From Lycium barbarum (taxonomy: Eukaryota > Streptophyta > Magnoliopsida > Solanales > Solanaceae): a stretch of 64,000 nucleotides of DNA. Each line of letters begins with the position of its first letter. The stretch's first letter is position 1. Made by a program: the position numbers and the translations under genes. Location: the NCBI RefSeq assembly GCF_019175385.1, contig NC_083339.1:79318307-79382306 (forward strand). The letters run 5' to 3'. This document shows, piece by piece, positions 23,173-35,176 of the stretch. Below the pieces are notes generated by a model. It ran no database searches, was not told the origin of the DNA, and worked only from the letters and a program-made list of their open reading frames with translations.

Positions 23173-25539
23173 TGTTACACCTCGGAAGTTTTTCCGTACT
23201 GGTATGATGAGTGTATGGTGTTTCACTAAGTCGGGAATGGCTAATTATGACTCTCGGAAAAAAATTATAAAGTTGCAGAGAAATTCACTGCCAGCGGTCG
23301 TACGTGGCACTATACGGACCGTATAGTGGTTTACGGACCGTATAGTGCACTCGTCCTTCAACCTGCCAAAAATCTCAACTTTCTGGAATTTGTTGAATAT
23401 GGCTAAATACGACCCAGTTTACGGCCCGTAAACTGGTTTACGGACCGTAAACCAGGTCGTAAACTGCCCTGTCCACCAGCCAGACTTTCTGTCTTGGAGA
23501 ATGCTTAAATACGATCACTGGGACGGACCGTAAATCAGAATACGGTCCGTAAACTGCACTTTACGGCCACTGTTCACCCGACGAGAATTCATTAAAGATC
23601 AAATTTTGGGATTTATTAAAAGAGGCTTGGACTACAATTCAGTTCATTATTCATCAACACAACTCAAGAAACCTCTAGAACATTCCAAATTATTCCTCCA
23701 CAAGAATTCAAGAGAATCAAAGGGAATATCAAGATCATCACCACTAAATTCATGAAAATAAGTGTAAGAACACATCAAAGGATCTTCTAAATCAAGAAAT
23801 TCTAAAAAAGGGTGGAACTAGGGTTTTGGCTAAGTGAAGAATTTCAACTCAAGGGTTGTTCAACCACTATCCAAGGTAAGTTTCATGATCATTCTATGTT
23901 GTTTGAAGTATTGAAAAGCTTAAACACTTGAAATGTAGAAGAACATAGAAATGGACCATTACTGAGTGAATAGTGCCATAAATGAATGATAGTGGGATTG
24001 AATTATGAATGTTGAAGTGTTGTGAATACAAATACATTATGAATGATGTTTACATCATGAAACAAGCGTTAAACGCATGAAAACGCAATGACGAGTCATA
24101 AGGCTAAAAATGGGGAAATTGGAGGAAAATGGTAGATTTGCTAAATGTACGTAAATGACGATGGTCGATTGTGATATTATGAGTAATGTTAGGAATGTTA
24201 AGAGTTGAGATAAAACATGAGAAAAATAGTATAAACAAGTGAAGCTCTGTCCGACTTCTCCTAGAATTAGCGACGCATTCTTGTAGTTAGTATGCTAATG
24301 TTGATATGAATTCTTATGAAGGTAACGACGCGATATTGAAGGAGAACGAGTGAGCAATATCTTAGCTAAACGACCAAGGTATGTGAGGCTAGTCTTTATT
24401 TCTAATGGCATGAATCTTTGATGTAATTTCCTATTCCCTTCATGAGCTCTCACTTTCTAAGAAGCTAAAAGCCTACGTTTATGAATGTCCATATGAGATA
24501 AGTTATACGATATGATGATGCTAGTATAATGATGATATTAATTATCGCTTACACTCACCTTATGTACTAGTTCCTTCAAGGTGAGGCAGAGTATCAATAG
24601 TTGTTCCATAATGGAATCGGGGGATCACGACCTTACGTCACCCCGATAGAGTAAAGTTGATCTTGAGCCTTATGCATGTATTACAATGAGATAAGTATTT
24701 TATGAGGAGTATATTATTATTATGAGCATTTTATGATAAGCATGACATGAGCATTTCACACCGTGCCTAGTTGGTCGGGCAGTCACCGCCAAGGCGGGCA
24801 GCTATACGGATACACTATGACCTTCGGGCATGGGCAGACACCACTAGTGGGCGGCATGAGATGGTACCCCGGACGTGGGAGGCCTGGACGCGGGCTAATG
24901 ATATTAATGATTACACCGTTCCGACATGGACGGGCAGCTTGCATATGATGCATACAGGTTATGATGATGGGTATGAGTACGATAGTATGCAATACTGCAT
25001 TTATGATTACCAGTCAGATCCATATGTTTTATGTTGATGTTTTCCTTCTTTATGTATGCCTCTCATACTCGGTACAATATTCGTACTGACGTCCTTTCTT
25101 CGGACGCTGTGTTCATGCCCACAGGTAGACAGGAAGGAGAGCTTGGCCCAGGTCATCAGTAGCTGTCAGCTAGAAGATAGCACTCCTTTGTTCGGAGGTG
25201 CTTGTGATTACTCTCTTTTGATGTACACTCCTATATGTATATTCTGGGCATGACGGAGTCTTGTTCCGTCTATGTATTCCTTATGTTAGTAGTGGCTCGT
25301 AGATACTCAGTGTGGGTTACATGGTCCCATAAGACGGTTTTCTATGTGTGTATATTATTTTGGCGGCCAATAGGCCAATGTATATGCAGTATGTATGTTT
25401 TAATTATATATGATTTTCCCACAATCAGTATGAAAAAAAAATCATAAGAGAGTATTAAGTGAGCAGAATAAGCAGTAGAAAGAGCGGTGCTCGGTAAATT
25501 CTCCGGGTACCCGTCGCGGCCCCTAGTCGGGTCGTGACA
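23173..25539 (+). mobile_element. Solo Tekay-type LTR, TSD CTTAC
   Basis: A 2,367-bp plus-oriented LTR starting TGTTACACCTCGG and ending GTCGTGACA, with a perfect duplication CTTAC (23,168-23,172, 25,540-25,544). The empty site ACCTACTTACTTCCCG is visible at 11,775-11,792 and again at 25,866-25,883. U3 palindromes lie at 23,306-23,565. Downstream are a TATA-like TTATTAAAAG (23,616), donor CCAAG|GTAAG (23,876) and acceptor CCCACAG|GT (25,124). It is related to the 3' LTR at 56,656-59,243. Confidence 0.93.
23306..23565. promoter_or_regulatory. Palindrome cluster in U3 of the solo LTR
   Basis: Repeated perfect or near-perfect palindromes, such as ACTATACGGACCGTATAGT (twice), CAGTTTACGGCCCGTAAACTG and TTTACGGACCGTAAA, immediately upstream of the TATA-like box. 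A transcription-factor-binding or hairpin role is inference. Confidence 0.7.
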
Positions 25540-27387
25540 CTTACTTTCCGTCCTACTTGCTTGAGCTACTTAACATGTGTCATGATTATTAAACGAGAAT
25601 GAGACATGTATTTAAATTAAATAGGGGTAGCATGTGACACATTCTAATTAAACAAGTAGGTGTCTCACCTACTTGCTAAAAGGAAAGGCCAAGATTAATT
25701 CCCCACAAAGGGGGTTTGTTGAGATAGCCAAGAGGGGGCCTTTCAAGGGCTGATTTACCTCATTTATTTCACTCATTTTTCAGACCAAGAACATCAGATA
25801 GACCCCCTAATGGGATATTGGACAAACAAAAACGAGTTGCCTGCTTACCCGACGTGCCTGTTTCACCTACTTACTTCCCGTCCTACTTGCTTGAGCTACT
25901 TAACACGTGTCATGATTATTAAGCAAGGATGAGACACTATATAATTAAATGGGGGTAGCATGTGACACAACCTAATTAAAAAAGTAGGTGTGTCACCTAC
26001 TTGTTAAAAGGAAAGGCCAAGATTAATTCCCCACAAAGCGGGTTTATTGACAAAGCCAAGAGGGGCCTTTTAAGGGCTGATTTACTTCATTTCTTTCACT
26101 CACTTTTCAGATCAAGATCATCAGATAGAACCGCTGCAACTTCTCCCCCAAAAATCCCACACAAACCCTAGGTGATTTCCAGTGATCTAGTGTCGAGAAA
26201 CCCGAACTGCTTACTAGTTTCTCTTTCCTTTTCTTGTAGCTTCATTGCGGGCTAACTCCATGTGAAGGGAGCTTAGGTTTTCACTGGTTCTAATTATTCC
26301 AAGGTAAGTTTATTCTTCTCCTTCCCTTATCTAAGTTTCTACGAGTTGCAGCTCGATCGTAAAGACTAGAACTTGCGAGTTTCAAAAGAGTAGTATGTTA
26401 TTTGTTGTCTCGCCACTACTGGCTGGTTGTGAACTTGTTTTAAGTTGAATTCATGGCTATTTTACATGAGAATAGGCTTAACTATGTACTGTTGGTTGTG
26501 TTGCTCAATTTGAAAGAAAAGACAAGTCGGAAACATGTTTTAGTAATCTGAAAAATTAGTTTTAAGCTGATGTAACTTGTTGACTATTATGGGTTCATTT
26601 TAAGGTTGTGTTATGGATTAAAATCAGTAGGAATTCATTAATACATTGTGGGTAATGTTAGTAACAAATTCTTGTAGGAAAAGGGGTTTAAAGCTATAGT
26701 TTGTTTAATCGCAAACCGAGCTTGCCGCTCGTTGTACTATTGCTTGAGTTGCTGGTTATTGATGGTATAGCGCGGCTATGTTATTATTGTTGTTGTTGTT
26801 GTTCTGGTTATTGATGATGGTATTTCGTATTGGGAGGAAGTAAAAGTTATAGGGGAGGTGCTGCCCAATTTTCTAGAAACGAGCTACTAGCTTAGAAATA
26901 CGTTTTAAGCCCTTCCGTAGCATAACCATAGTTTTAATGTCTTGATTTAGGTTGAAGTACTCCGAGCAGTATATATATATTGATTCATTGAATAAGAAAC
27001 AAAGGTATGTTAAGGCTAAACTCTTCCTTCGTTTGGCATGTTCCAAGTAAACGAAACGTAAATGAAAGTATTATCAGTATGACTCCATTCATGTTAAGTT
27101 AAGATGTTCTTGACTCTTTTTTGTCTCGGGTTGGGATTACTTTCATGTCATAAATATTTATCCTTCATGCCTATTGTGATCCTTCTTGGGCTGATAATGT
27201 AACACATGTTGGCTTGATAGTACATAATGATAATCGAAGGTGTAACGACAGTACATCACTCCGACAGTTTCGGAAATTTATTTTTATAAGTCTCACGCAT
27301 TAGATATCTATCAATAGGTGATTAAATGACATTGTATATGCATATACGGTATCTAGAGAGACATGGTTATGGTACTTTTATCTTACC

Positions 27388-27680
27388 ACAGAGCCATGGC
27401 TGGTCGGGCAGTTATTTATTTACCACCGAGCTACGGTCGGTCGAGCAGTTATGTATTTACCACCGAGCTATGGCCGATCGGGCAGTTATGGATTTTTTAA
27501 TCGAGCTACGGTCGGTTAGGCAGTAATGTGTTTACCACCGAGCTACGGTTGATTAGGCAGTTATGTGTTTACCACCGAGCTACAGCCAGTCGGGCAGCTA
27601 TGTATTTACCACCGAGCTGCAGCCGGTCGGGTAGTTATGCATTTACCACCGAGCTACAGCCGATTGGACAGTTACTACTA
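27388..27680 (+). repeat. 37-bp minisatellite in array LTR 2
   Basis: The same eight-unit array as in LTR 1, with independent point changes. No expansion or contraction is obvious. Confidence 0.9.
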
Positions 27681-28391
27681 ATCATTTGGGCAGTTGATTA
27701 GTTAGAGTTACTATGTAGATATAGTCTCATAGAGTGACATTATAGATAAGTATGATCATTGTGCATATCATGGCCCTCAGTGGAACTTCAGAGGTTCAGG
27801 TTGACTCGTATCTCTCTCTCTCTTTATGATGTCTTACTATTATGTTTCATTTTCGCTTTACATACTCTGTACATTATCCATACTGACATCCTTTTGCCTG
27901 GGGATGCTGTGTTTTATCCCATGCAGGTTCAGACAGACTGGTAAAGGACTCTCCACAGTAGGCTGCCGCAAGATATCAGCTTTTGTTGGTGAGTTCCATT
28001 TCCTCCCGGAGCATTACCGAGTTAGGGTTATGTATATGTTATTTTGTCTTATGGGTATGTCGGGGTCCCTGTCCCGACTTATGTATGACGACCATATTTC
28101 CTTAGAGGCTTTGCAGATTGTGTCCTGTTTGTAGTTATTGTTATATCGGCCTTGCAGGTCTTGTCTCGTGTCGGTCTATCGTGATGACCTTTCTAACCCG
28201 TATGTATGTATATATATCCTTTTGGATTGTCTTTCATAAGTTAAGCTTTCATTACCCTTCTATGGATGCATACTAATGTAGCCTTAATGGCTTATGACAA
28301 GTCTAATGATAAATGGATAGTAAAGTATGTTGGCGCGCGGTTGATTAAGGCATCGGATGCCGATCATGACCCTTTGATTTTGGTCGTGAAA

Positions 28392-28654
28392 AACTTGGTA
28401 TCAGAGCAGGTCTATCCTAGGAAGTCTGCAAGTTGTGTCTAGTAAAGTCTTGCTTATGGGTGTATTGTGCACCACACCTAGAATCAGGAGGCTACGGGGC
28501 ATTTAGGATGGTTACCCTTCCTTCTTGATATTAGATCGTGCAGTAGAGTGGAGTCATAGGGAATGAAATTCTTAACCCTTGATTTTTTTTTATATACAGC
28601 GATGCCTGTGACTACAAAAGCTACAGCTAGTCAGAAGGCCAAGACAGTGGCCGA
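28392..28654 (+). mobile_element. Second internal remnant (PBS, leader, gag start)
   Basis: It holds the primer binding site (28,396-28,407), a leader ending in a T-tract and ATATACAG, and a gag start codon at 28,602 with 17 open codons. At 28,654/28,655 it jumps into the middle of LTR 3. All other coding sequence is deleted. Confidence 0.75.
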
Positions 28655-29559
28655 ACTTCTTGCTAGTTTCCCTTCCATTTCTTGTAGCAATGTTGGGGGC
28701 TAATTCCAGGTGAAGGGAGCTTCGCTTTTCACTAGTTCTGATCCGTCCAAGGTAAGTTTATGCATCTTCTTCCCTTATCTAAGCTTCTACGAGTTGTCTC
28801 TCGATCGTAAAGACTAGAACTGGCGAGTTTCGAAAGAGTACAAGAAAATAAGTCTTTAGCAAGGGGAAATTCAGTCGTTAAAAGTCCTACTCCGGTCGCT
28901 ATTAGTGATTAACGACCGGAAAAAATCCCGTCGTCGCCGGTCACTAAAAGCTAAATCCGGTCGTAAAAGAACCTTTAGCGACAGTAAGAATCCAGTTGCT
29001 AAAAACGTTTGTAACGACAGGTAATCCCGTCATTGTAACTCCTTTTAGCAACTAGATTTGCTCTTTCAACAACAACTAAAGATCCGTTCATTAAAAAGTC
29101 AATTTGTAACTGCTTTCCTTCCGCTAATTTTATGCAACTTTCCAGTTTCCACAAAAAATAAATATACAAGCCAAATAGTAATTTGGAAATATGCAAAATA
29201 ACCAATTTTTATATAGAATTTCATAGTTTATTACAAATGAAATGAAGTATCCTAATGCCAAAAAACATACATCTTCCAGATTATATGACATTATTTTCGT
29301 CAGCTCCTAACTCCACTGTAGCAATTAGAAGGGGAACTGAAAGAGGCCTTAACAAGAACAATAAAATGAATATGCAATTCTCCGGTAGCTTTCCACCAAC
29401 TTCAATCTCCCCACTTTAGAAGCAACTGACAGACAAACTAAACTTAGTAAAACTGCATCTTCAATGCTTTGCCCTTCTGTCAACACAAGAACATATCCTA
29501 TAGCTATGTAAGTAAGTAAAACTAAAAGCACAATATTACCAAAAAGCAATGGCCAAAGA

Positions 29560-30850
29560 ACTTACAGGTGAATCCTTTGTAGAAAGGAACCAATAAAGGT
29601 TTGACAGTAAAATATGCACACATTGGTCCAAAGTTGAAATGTGAATTAGCCTGCAAGTGAAAACCCACCATTAAAATTAATGAATATATAATCAAACAAC
29701 AATCAATACATAAGAGTAACTGATAATCAATCACAAACCATTGCCCAAACTCCAAGAACATACACAAAAGGGTTTTACTTATAAAATCCTAAAGAATAAA
29801 AAGAACAGATTTACAGGTAAAAGCAAATCAAAACAATTCCACTGAAACTTCTCTAAGGTCTTTGTTAGCTTTTAATTCAGCTAAATGTCATTGGAAAAGT
29901 AAAGCATTACATGGTACATGATCATAAAGTATATATCACCAGAAGCATTTTAGATGGATGTTGATCTTAAACATCACGTTAAAGCTGGCAAGCCAAACTT
30001 CATCGTCACTATAACAATATACAATTTTCCTTCTCCCTACTTAACAAAGATGTCAGAATTAGTAGAGCAGGTTAAATGAAGCATACCATTTACCGTCAGG
30101 CTGCAGGTGACTAGAGTTATAAGACAAGAGAGGCTCACCAAGTGTACAAGCTTTCTGGAATCTCCTTAAGCACATAGCAAACTAGACGAAAAGGAAAAAG
30201 AGATGTCTCAAATAGAATAATCAGAAACACATCAATGTAGAATCAGAAATGACAAAACTATTAACCAATTAAATATTACGAATAAGCACATTTCCACCTT
30301 ATACCCCGTGTCCGACAAACGCAATCACAGTTGTTGTGACAAGCTGAATTCAAACATAGACTAATAAAACTTTAGAACTTCAAAAGTAGATCTAGCCATA
30401 ACCTTTAAAAGAGTTCCCTTTGCTAGCAAAATGAATCCAAAAAAGATCTCGCTTTTCTTGCAAATACAGAATCAAAACTCCAAAATCTATAAGGAAACAA
30501 TAGATTATTAAGTATCTATCCTAAAATTACTAATTCCATAGAGAATTTAACACATAGTAAAGAGTGTATCAGAAATGGCAATGGTTTACCAGTAAAAGAC
30601 TTGCCCTTAACAGCGGCGTTGAGCAGATTACCTGTGACTTTACAGAACGCAACTTGTGATGAGGTGCATCTTCCTCCAACACCTACAATCGTGGTTTTGG
30701 GAAGGGGAAGGGATTTTCTTAGGTCAGATATTTGGGTGAGTGGGATTTGTTGTTCTTTAACGTTTTCTACTGTTGATACTTGGTATGCACTTTCTTCATG
30801 GATAAGTTCTCCACACTTAAAAGACTCCGGATTCTTGAACCGTTAAAAGA
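29560..30850 (-). pseudogene. Exon-like pieces of unrecognised gene(s)
   Basis: Minus-strand segments look like exons. One is at about 29,570-29,652: acceptor TTGCAG before ANSHFNFGPMCAYF, donor T|GTAAG after PFYKGFT. Another runs from about 30,850 to about 30,640: KCGELIHEESAYQVST..., then GVGGRCTSSQVAF before a possible donor. A third possible piece is at about 30,070-30,180. They lie between CACTA-like ends and have no stops inside the proposed exons. I do not recognise the proteins and cannot show that they belong to one gene or to the kinase fragment upstream. Confidence 0.3.
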
Positions 30851-30887
30851 ACAAGCTCCTGTTAGTTTGGTAATAGATGCTACTATA

Positions 30888-30995
30888 ACAACAACAACAT
30901 ACCCAGTGAAATCCCACAAAGTGGGGTTTGGGGAGGGTAGAACGTACGCAGGGCTTACCTCTACCATAGTAGAGAGGGTGTTTCCGTTAGACAAT
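30888..30995 (-). mobile_element. Second, 5'-truncated LINE/SINE tail
   Basis: A shorter copy of the RTE 3' tail, ending in (TTG)n on the minus strand and adjoining the LINE end. It is flanked by near-identical 15-bp repeats AATAGAT(G/A)CTACTAT (30,873-30,887 and 30,994-31,008), as expected for a separate target-primed insertion. Confidence 0.65.
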
Positions 30996-31493
30996 AGATA
31001 CTACTATAACAACAACAACAACAACAACAACAACCCAGTGAAATCCCACATCATGGGGTCTGGGGAGGGTAGAGTGTACGCAGACCTTACTCCTACCAAG
31101 GTAGGACGGCTGTTTCCGAAAGACCCTCGGCTCAATAAATCATAAAAAAAAGTCAGATAAGGTTAAGAGATTCGGATAAGAGATTCAAAGCGATATGAAA
31201 ATGAAATAATGCAAGCGACACAGATAACACAGGATAATCAAAGCACAAGAAATAACAGATAATAGCAGAAATCGGAGCAGATAACACAGGATAATCAAAG
31301 CACAGGAAATAACAGATAATAACAGAAATCGGAGCACAAGAAATTATATTGCAATAATGCGACTACTAATAAGAATGGATAACGAGACTATCTACTAGCC
31401 TTCTACCCTAATTTGGGTCCTCCAAACCCTCCTATCTAAGGTCATGTCCTCGGTAAGCTGTAGTTGTGTCATGTCGTGTCTAATTACCTCTCC

Positions 31494-33268
31494 CTAATAC
31501 TTCTTCGGCCTACCCCTACCTCGTCTGAAACCATCCATGGCCAACCTCTCACACCTCCGCACTGGGGCATCTGTGTCTCTCCTCTTCACATGCCCAAACC
31601 ATCTCAATCTCGCTTCTCGCATCTTGTCTTCCACCGAGGCCACCCCTACCTTATCCCGAATATCCTCATTCCTAATCCTGTCACTCCTGGTGTGGCCACA
31701 CATCCATCTCAACATTCTCATCTCGGCAACTTTCATCTTTTGAACGTGAGAGATCTTAACTGGCCAACACTCCGCCCCATACAGCATAGTCGGTCTAACC
31801 ACCACTTTGTAGAACTTGCCCTTAATTTTTGGTGGCACCTTCTTGTCACATAGCACTCCGGAAGCAAGCCTCCATTTTATCCACCCTGCCCCAATACGAT
31901 CTGTGACATCATCGTCAATCTCCCCGCTGCCTTGCACAATAGACCCAAGGTACTTGAAACTACTTTTCTTCTGGATGGCCTGGGTACCAAGCCTTACTTC
32001 CAAGTCAGCCTCCTGAGGTGCTTCACTGAACTTACACTCCAAGTACTCTGTCTTGGTCCTACTCAGCTTAAACCCTTTAGACTCTAGAGTATGTCTCCAA
32101 CACTCCAGCTTAGCGTTAACTCTGCTATGAGTCTCGTCAATCAGGACTATGTCGTCTGCGAAAAGCATACACCATGGCATCTCACCTTGAATTTTCCGTG
32201 TCAATCCATCCATCACCCAGGCAAATAAAAACGGACTAAGAGCTGATCCTTGATGCAACCCCATCACAACTGGAAAGTGCTCTGAGTCTCCTCCTACTGT
32301 CTTCACCCTGGTTTTGGCTCCCTCATACATGTCCTTGATCACCCTAATGTACGCCACAGGTACACTTTTAGCCTCCAAGCATTTCCATAGGATCTGTCTT
32401 GGAACTTTGTCATAAGCCTTTTCTAGGTCGATGAATACCATGTGTAAGTCCCTCTTCCTCTCCCTATACTGCTCCACCAACCTTCTCATAAGATGGATGG
32501 CTTGTGTAGTTGAACGTCTCGGCATGAATCCGAACTGGTTTTCTGAAATAGACACACCTCTCCTCACCCTCATCTCCACCACCCTTTCCCACACTTTCAT
32601 AGTATGGCTTAGCAGCTTGATACCTCTATAGCTGTTGCAACTCTGGATATCTCCCTTATTCTTGTATATAGAGGGGTCATTACACTCGCCCTCCATTCTT
32701 CGGGCATAATGCCATCTTTAAAGATGACATTAAACAACCTAGTCAACCACTCCAAACCTGCCGGACCCACGCTCTTCCAGAATTCCCCCGGAATCTCGTC
32801 AGGTCCGGTCGCTCTTCCCCTGCGCATCCTACGAACAACACCCTTAACCTCGTCAACCTTAATACTCCTGCAATAGCCAAAATCGCGAAGCCTTCCTGTA
32901 TGTTCTAAATCACCCAACACAATGTCTCTGTCCCCTTCTTCATTCAAGAGTTTGGAGAAGTATGACTGCCATCTCCGTCTAATGAGAGTCTCCTCTAGCA
33001 ATACTTTGCCATGCTCGTCCTTGATGCATTTTACTTGATCCACATCACGTGCCTTTCTCTCTCTCGCCTTGGCTAGCCTGAACAATTTCTGGTCCCCTCC
33101 TTTCTCTTCTAGTTCAGCATACATGCGTTCAAAAGCTGCCATTTTTGCCATCGAAACTGCCAACTTTGCCTCCTTCCTCGCCATCTTATAAAGTTCTGTA
33201 TTCGTCCACTTCTCCACCTCATCCTTGCTTTCTATCAACTTCGCATACGCCACCTTCTTTGCTTCCAC
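31494..33268 (-). pseudogene. RTE reverse transcriptase part of the LINE ORF
   Basis: Two open pieces, 33,268-32,609 and 32,696-31,494, overlap and are linked by one frameshift near 32,650. Fingers and palm motifs are present: [41 protein letters not shown] (first catalytic Asp), [26 protein letters not shown] (second catalytic pair), FKYLGSIV. The C-terminal part has the RTE-typical [19 protein letters not shown] and [10 protein letters not shown] stretches. One frameshift plus the upstream stop inactivate it, but motifs are well kept, so the copy is younger than most neighbours. Confidence 0.88.
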
Positions 33269-33310
33269 CTTCCCTTGAACTTCTCCATTCCACCACCAGT
33301 CCCCTCGATG

Positions 33311-34345
33311 CTAACCACGACTACCTGTCGAGACCCCCAACACTTCCCTTGCTACCACCCTAATGTAACTAGCCGTCTTATCCCACATACTGGTCGCATC
33401 CCCACTACTATCCCAGGCCCCCATATCCTTCAATTTCTCTCCCATCTCCAGGGCACTAATAGTGGTCAAACTCCCCCATCTGATCCTAGGTCGGTCCTCC
33501 ACGACCCTCTTCTTCCTCGTCATCTTGATTGCTAAATCCATCACCAAGAGCTTATGTCGGGTTGTAAGATATTCACTCGGAATGACCTTACAATCCTTGC
33601 ACAGACCTTTATCATCCTTCCTAAGGAGTAAAAAGTCTATTTGAGTCTTAGCCACCGAACTACGGAAGGTTACCAAGTGTTCCTCCTTCTTTGGAAAACT
33701 CGAATTGGCTATCACCAACCCAAAAGATCTTGCAAAATCCAAAAGTGAGACTCCTCCTCCATTCCTGTCCCCGAAGCCAAAGCCTCCATGCACATCATCA
33801 TAACCTCCCGAAATAGGTCCGATGTGTCCATTGAAATCACCTTCCACGAATAGCTTCTCAGTAGGCGGTATGCCTCCCACTAATTCGTCAAAATCCTCCC
33901 AAAAGCGCCTCTTCTCCTCGTCGCCTAAGCCCGCTTGCGGCGCACATACACTAATATTGTTCAAAGTGAGTCCTTCAACGACCACCTTAATCGACATCAT
34001 CCTATCAGTGACTCTCCTAACCTCTACCACCTGATCCCTTAATTCACTATTTACTAAAATACTCACCCCATTTCTATACTTCGACCTACCAGAGAACCAC
34101 AACTTATACCCGTCTACCTCCTTAGCTTTAGGACCTACCCATTTGGTCTCTTGGATACAAGCTATATTAATCTTCCTCTTCTTAAGAATCTTAACTAGCT
34201 CTATGGACTTCCCCGTTAACGTTCCAATGTTCCAAGATCCTACTCTCAACTTAGACGCTCCTTTAACCCACTTACCCCTCCTAACCCTCGCCCTCGTCCC
34301 CGAACGAGAACATGACCCTAGTCTACCATCACTAAGCAAAGCCAC
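33311..34345 (-). pseudogene. RTE endonuclease (EEP domain) part of the LINE ORF
   Basis: 345 residues with an apurinic-like exonuclease/endonuclease/phosphatase fold. Motifs in order: RVGSWNIGTLTGKS (about residue 37), IQETKW (catalytic Glu, about 64), GDFNGHIG (about 168), TQIDFLL (about 235), and TTRHKLLVMD (His near the end). These are the expected metal- and phosphate-binding residues, so the fold is intact. The frame ends at a stop at 33,311, after which the same frame continues to the reverse transcriptase: one nonsense mutation in a frame that was fused. The enzyme would nick target DNA to prime reverse transcription. Confidence 0.85.
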
Positions 34346-35176
34346 GAAAATGAGTATGAACTAATAAACTATTCAAAAGTCTAAAGTTAGCAAAAAATGT
34401 AACTACAAGTGTATGGACAAATAATGGATATGGCAACCGGAGGTACCAACTCCAGTTGAAATGAACCTGATCGCCGCCGGAAAACACTGTTCACTGCCGG
34501 AGTTACTGTTCACTGTTCACTGCCGGAATTATTCTCACAGAGACCTGAAACAATAGCAGAGAAGAGGGGGACAAGAAAAGAAAAAGAAAAAAGAAAAAAA
34601 GGAGAGAAAGAAAGGGCTGGCCGGAAAATGGTGCCGGAAAAAGTCTCCGGCAATGACGCAGCTGTGTTCTGGCAACGCCAGGAGCAGCTAAAAAAGGAGA
34701 AAAGGAGAAGAGAAGAAGAAGAAGAATAGGAGAAGAAGAAAAGGAAAGAGAAAAAAGTAGATCTGGCCGGAAAAGTGGCCGGCGTTACCTGGTCGCCGGA
34801 GTTACCTGGGCAGTGGTGCGGTCTGGTCGCCTGACGGGGTGGCGGGTGGGGTGGGAGGAGGGAGGGAGGAGATGTTACCGTTGGAGAGAGAAAGCAGAGA
34901 GATCTCAACAAGTAATCATGCCAAAAAATGAAAAAAAAAAGTAATGAAATAAACACTTAATTTCATAGCCACAACAGACGCAACAAAAATGAATTCTCCA
35001 CGTCTCCCACCCCAAAATAACCCAAAAAGGACAGAAACATTATGTACGAATTAGGAATTTAGGTCCTAGAAGTAACTTGTTCAATAAGATGCCATCCATT
35101 CAATTTGATAGGCTAGTAGACCCAACTCGCAGCAAATAGCTATATACTTTTTAACCTAAGGAACTTAACAACATAC

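Larger units (their letters stand above)
23035..28391 (+). mobile_element. Array LTR 2 with internal duplication and a nested solo LTR
   Basis: It begins TGTTACATCCCG and ends ...GTCGTGAAA at 28,391 before a primer binding site. About 335 bases of its 5' part are present twice in tandem: 23,107-25,809 (holding the solo LTR) and again from 25,810. It has its own splice-donor (26,304) and acceptor (27,926) candidates, and a 37-bp minisatellite at 27,388-27,680. Confidence 0.75.
31009..34950 (-). mobile_element. RTE-type LINE
   Basis: A non-LTR retrotransposon about 3.9 kb long. On the minus strand: a CT-rich 5' untranslated region (34,345-34,950), an endonuclease-reverse transcriptase frame (34,345-31,494), a 3' region and a tail ending in (TTG)n at 31,009. 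Order and tail fit the RTE clade. No RNase H domain is seen. The exact 5' end and a matching target duplication were not found. Confidence 0.8.

Noticed and set aside
23306..23465. Palindromes as a viral or plasmid-type origin
   Set aside because: They sit in the U3 of an LTR with clean insertion ends, and there is no replication gene nearby.
24763..25447. Overlapping open frames in the solo LTR
   Set aside because: They lie in LTR sequence without domains, and the related LTRs do not keep them open.
31464..34364. Several plus-strand frames of 60-130 codons
   Set aside because: They are shadows of the LINE coding sequence on the other strand.
34510..34956. 148-codon minus-strand frame rich in F, S and P
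   Set aside because: It is low-complexity CT-rich sequence upstream of the LINE endonuclease, most likely the 5' untranslated region.
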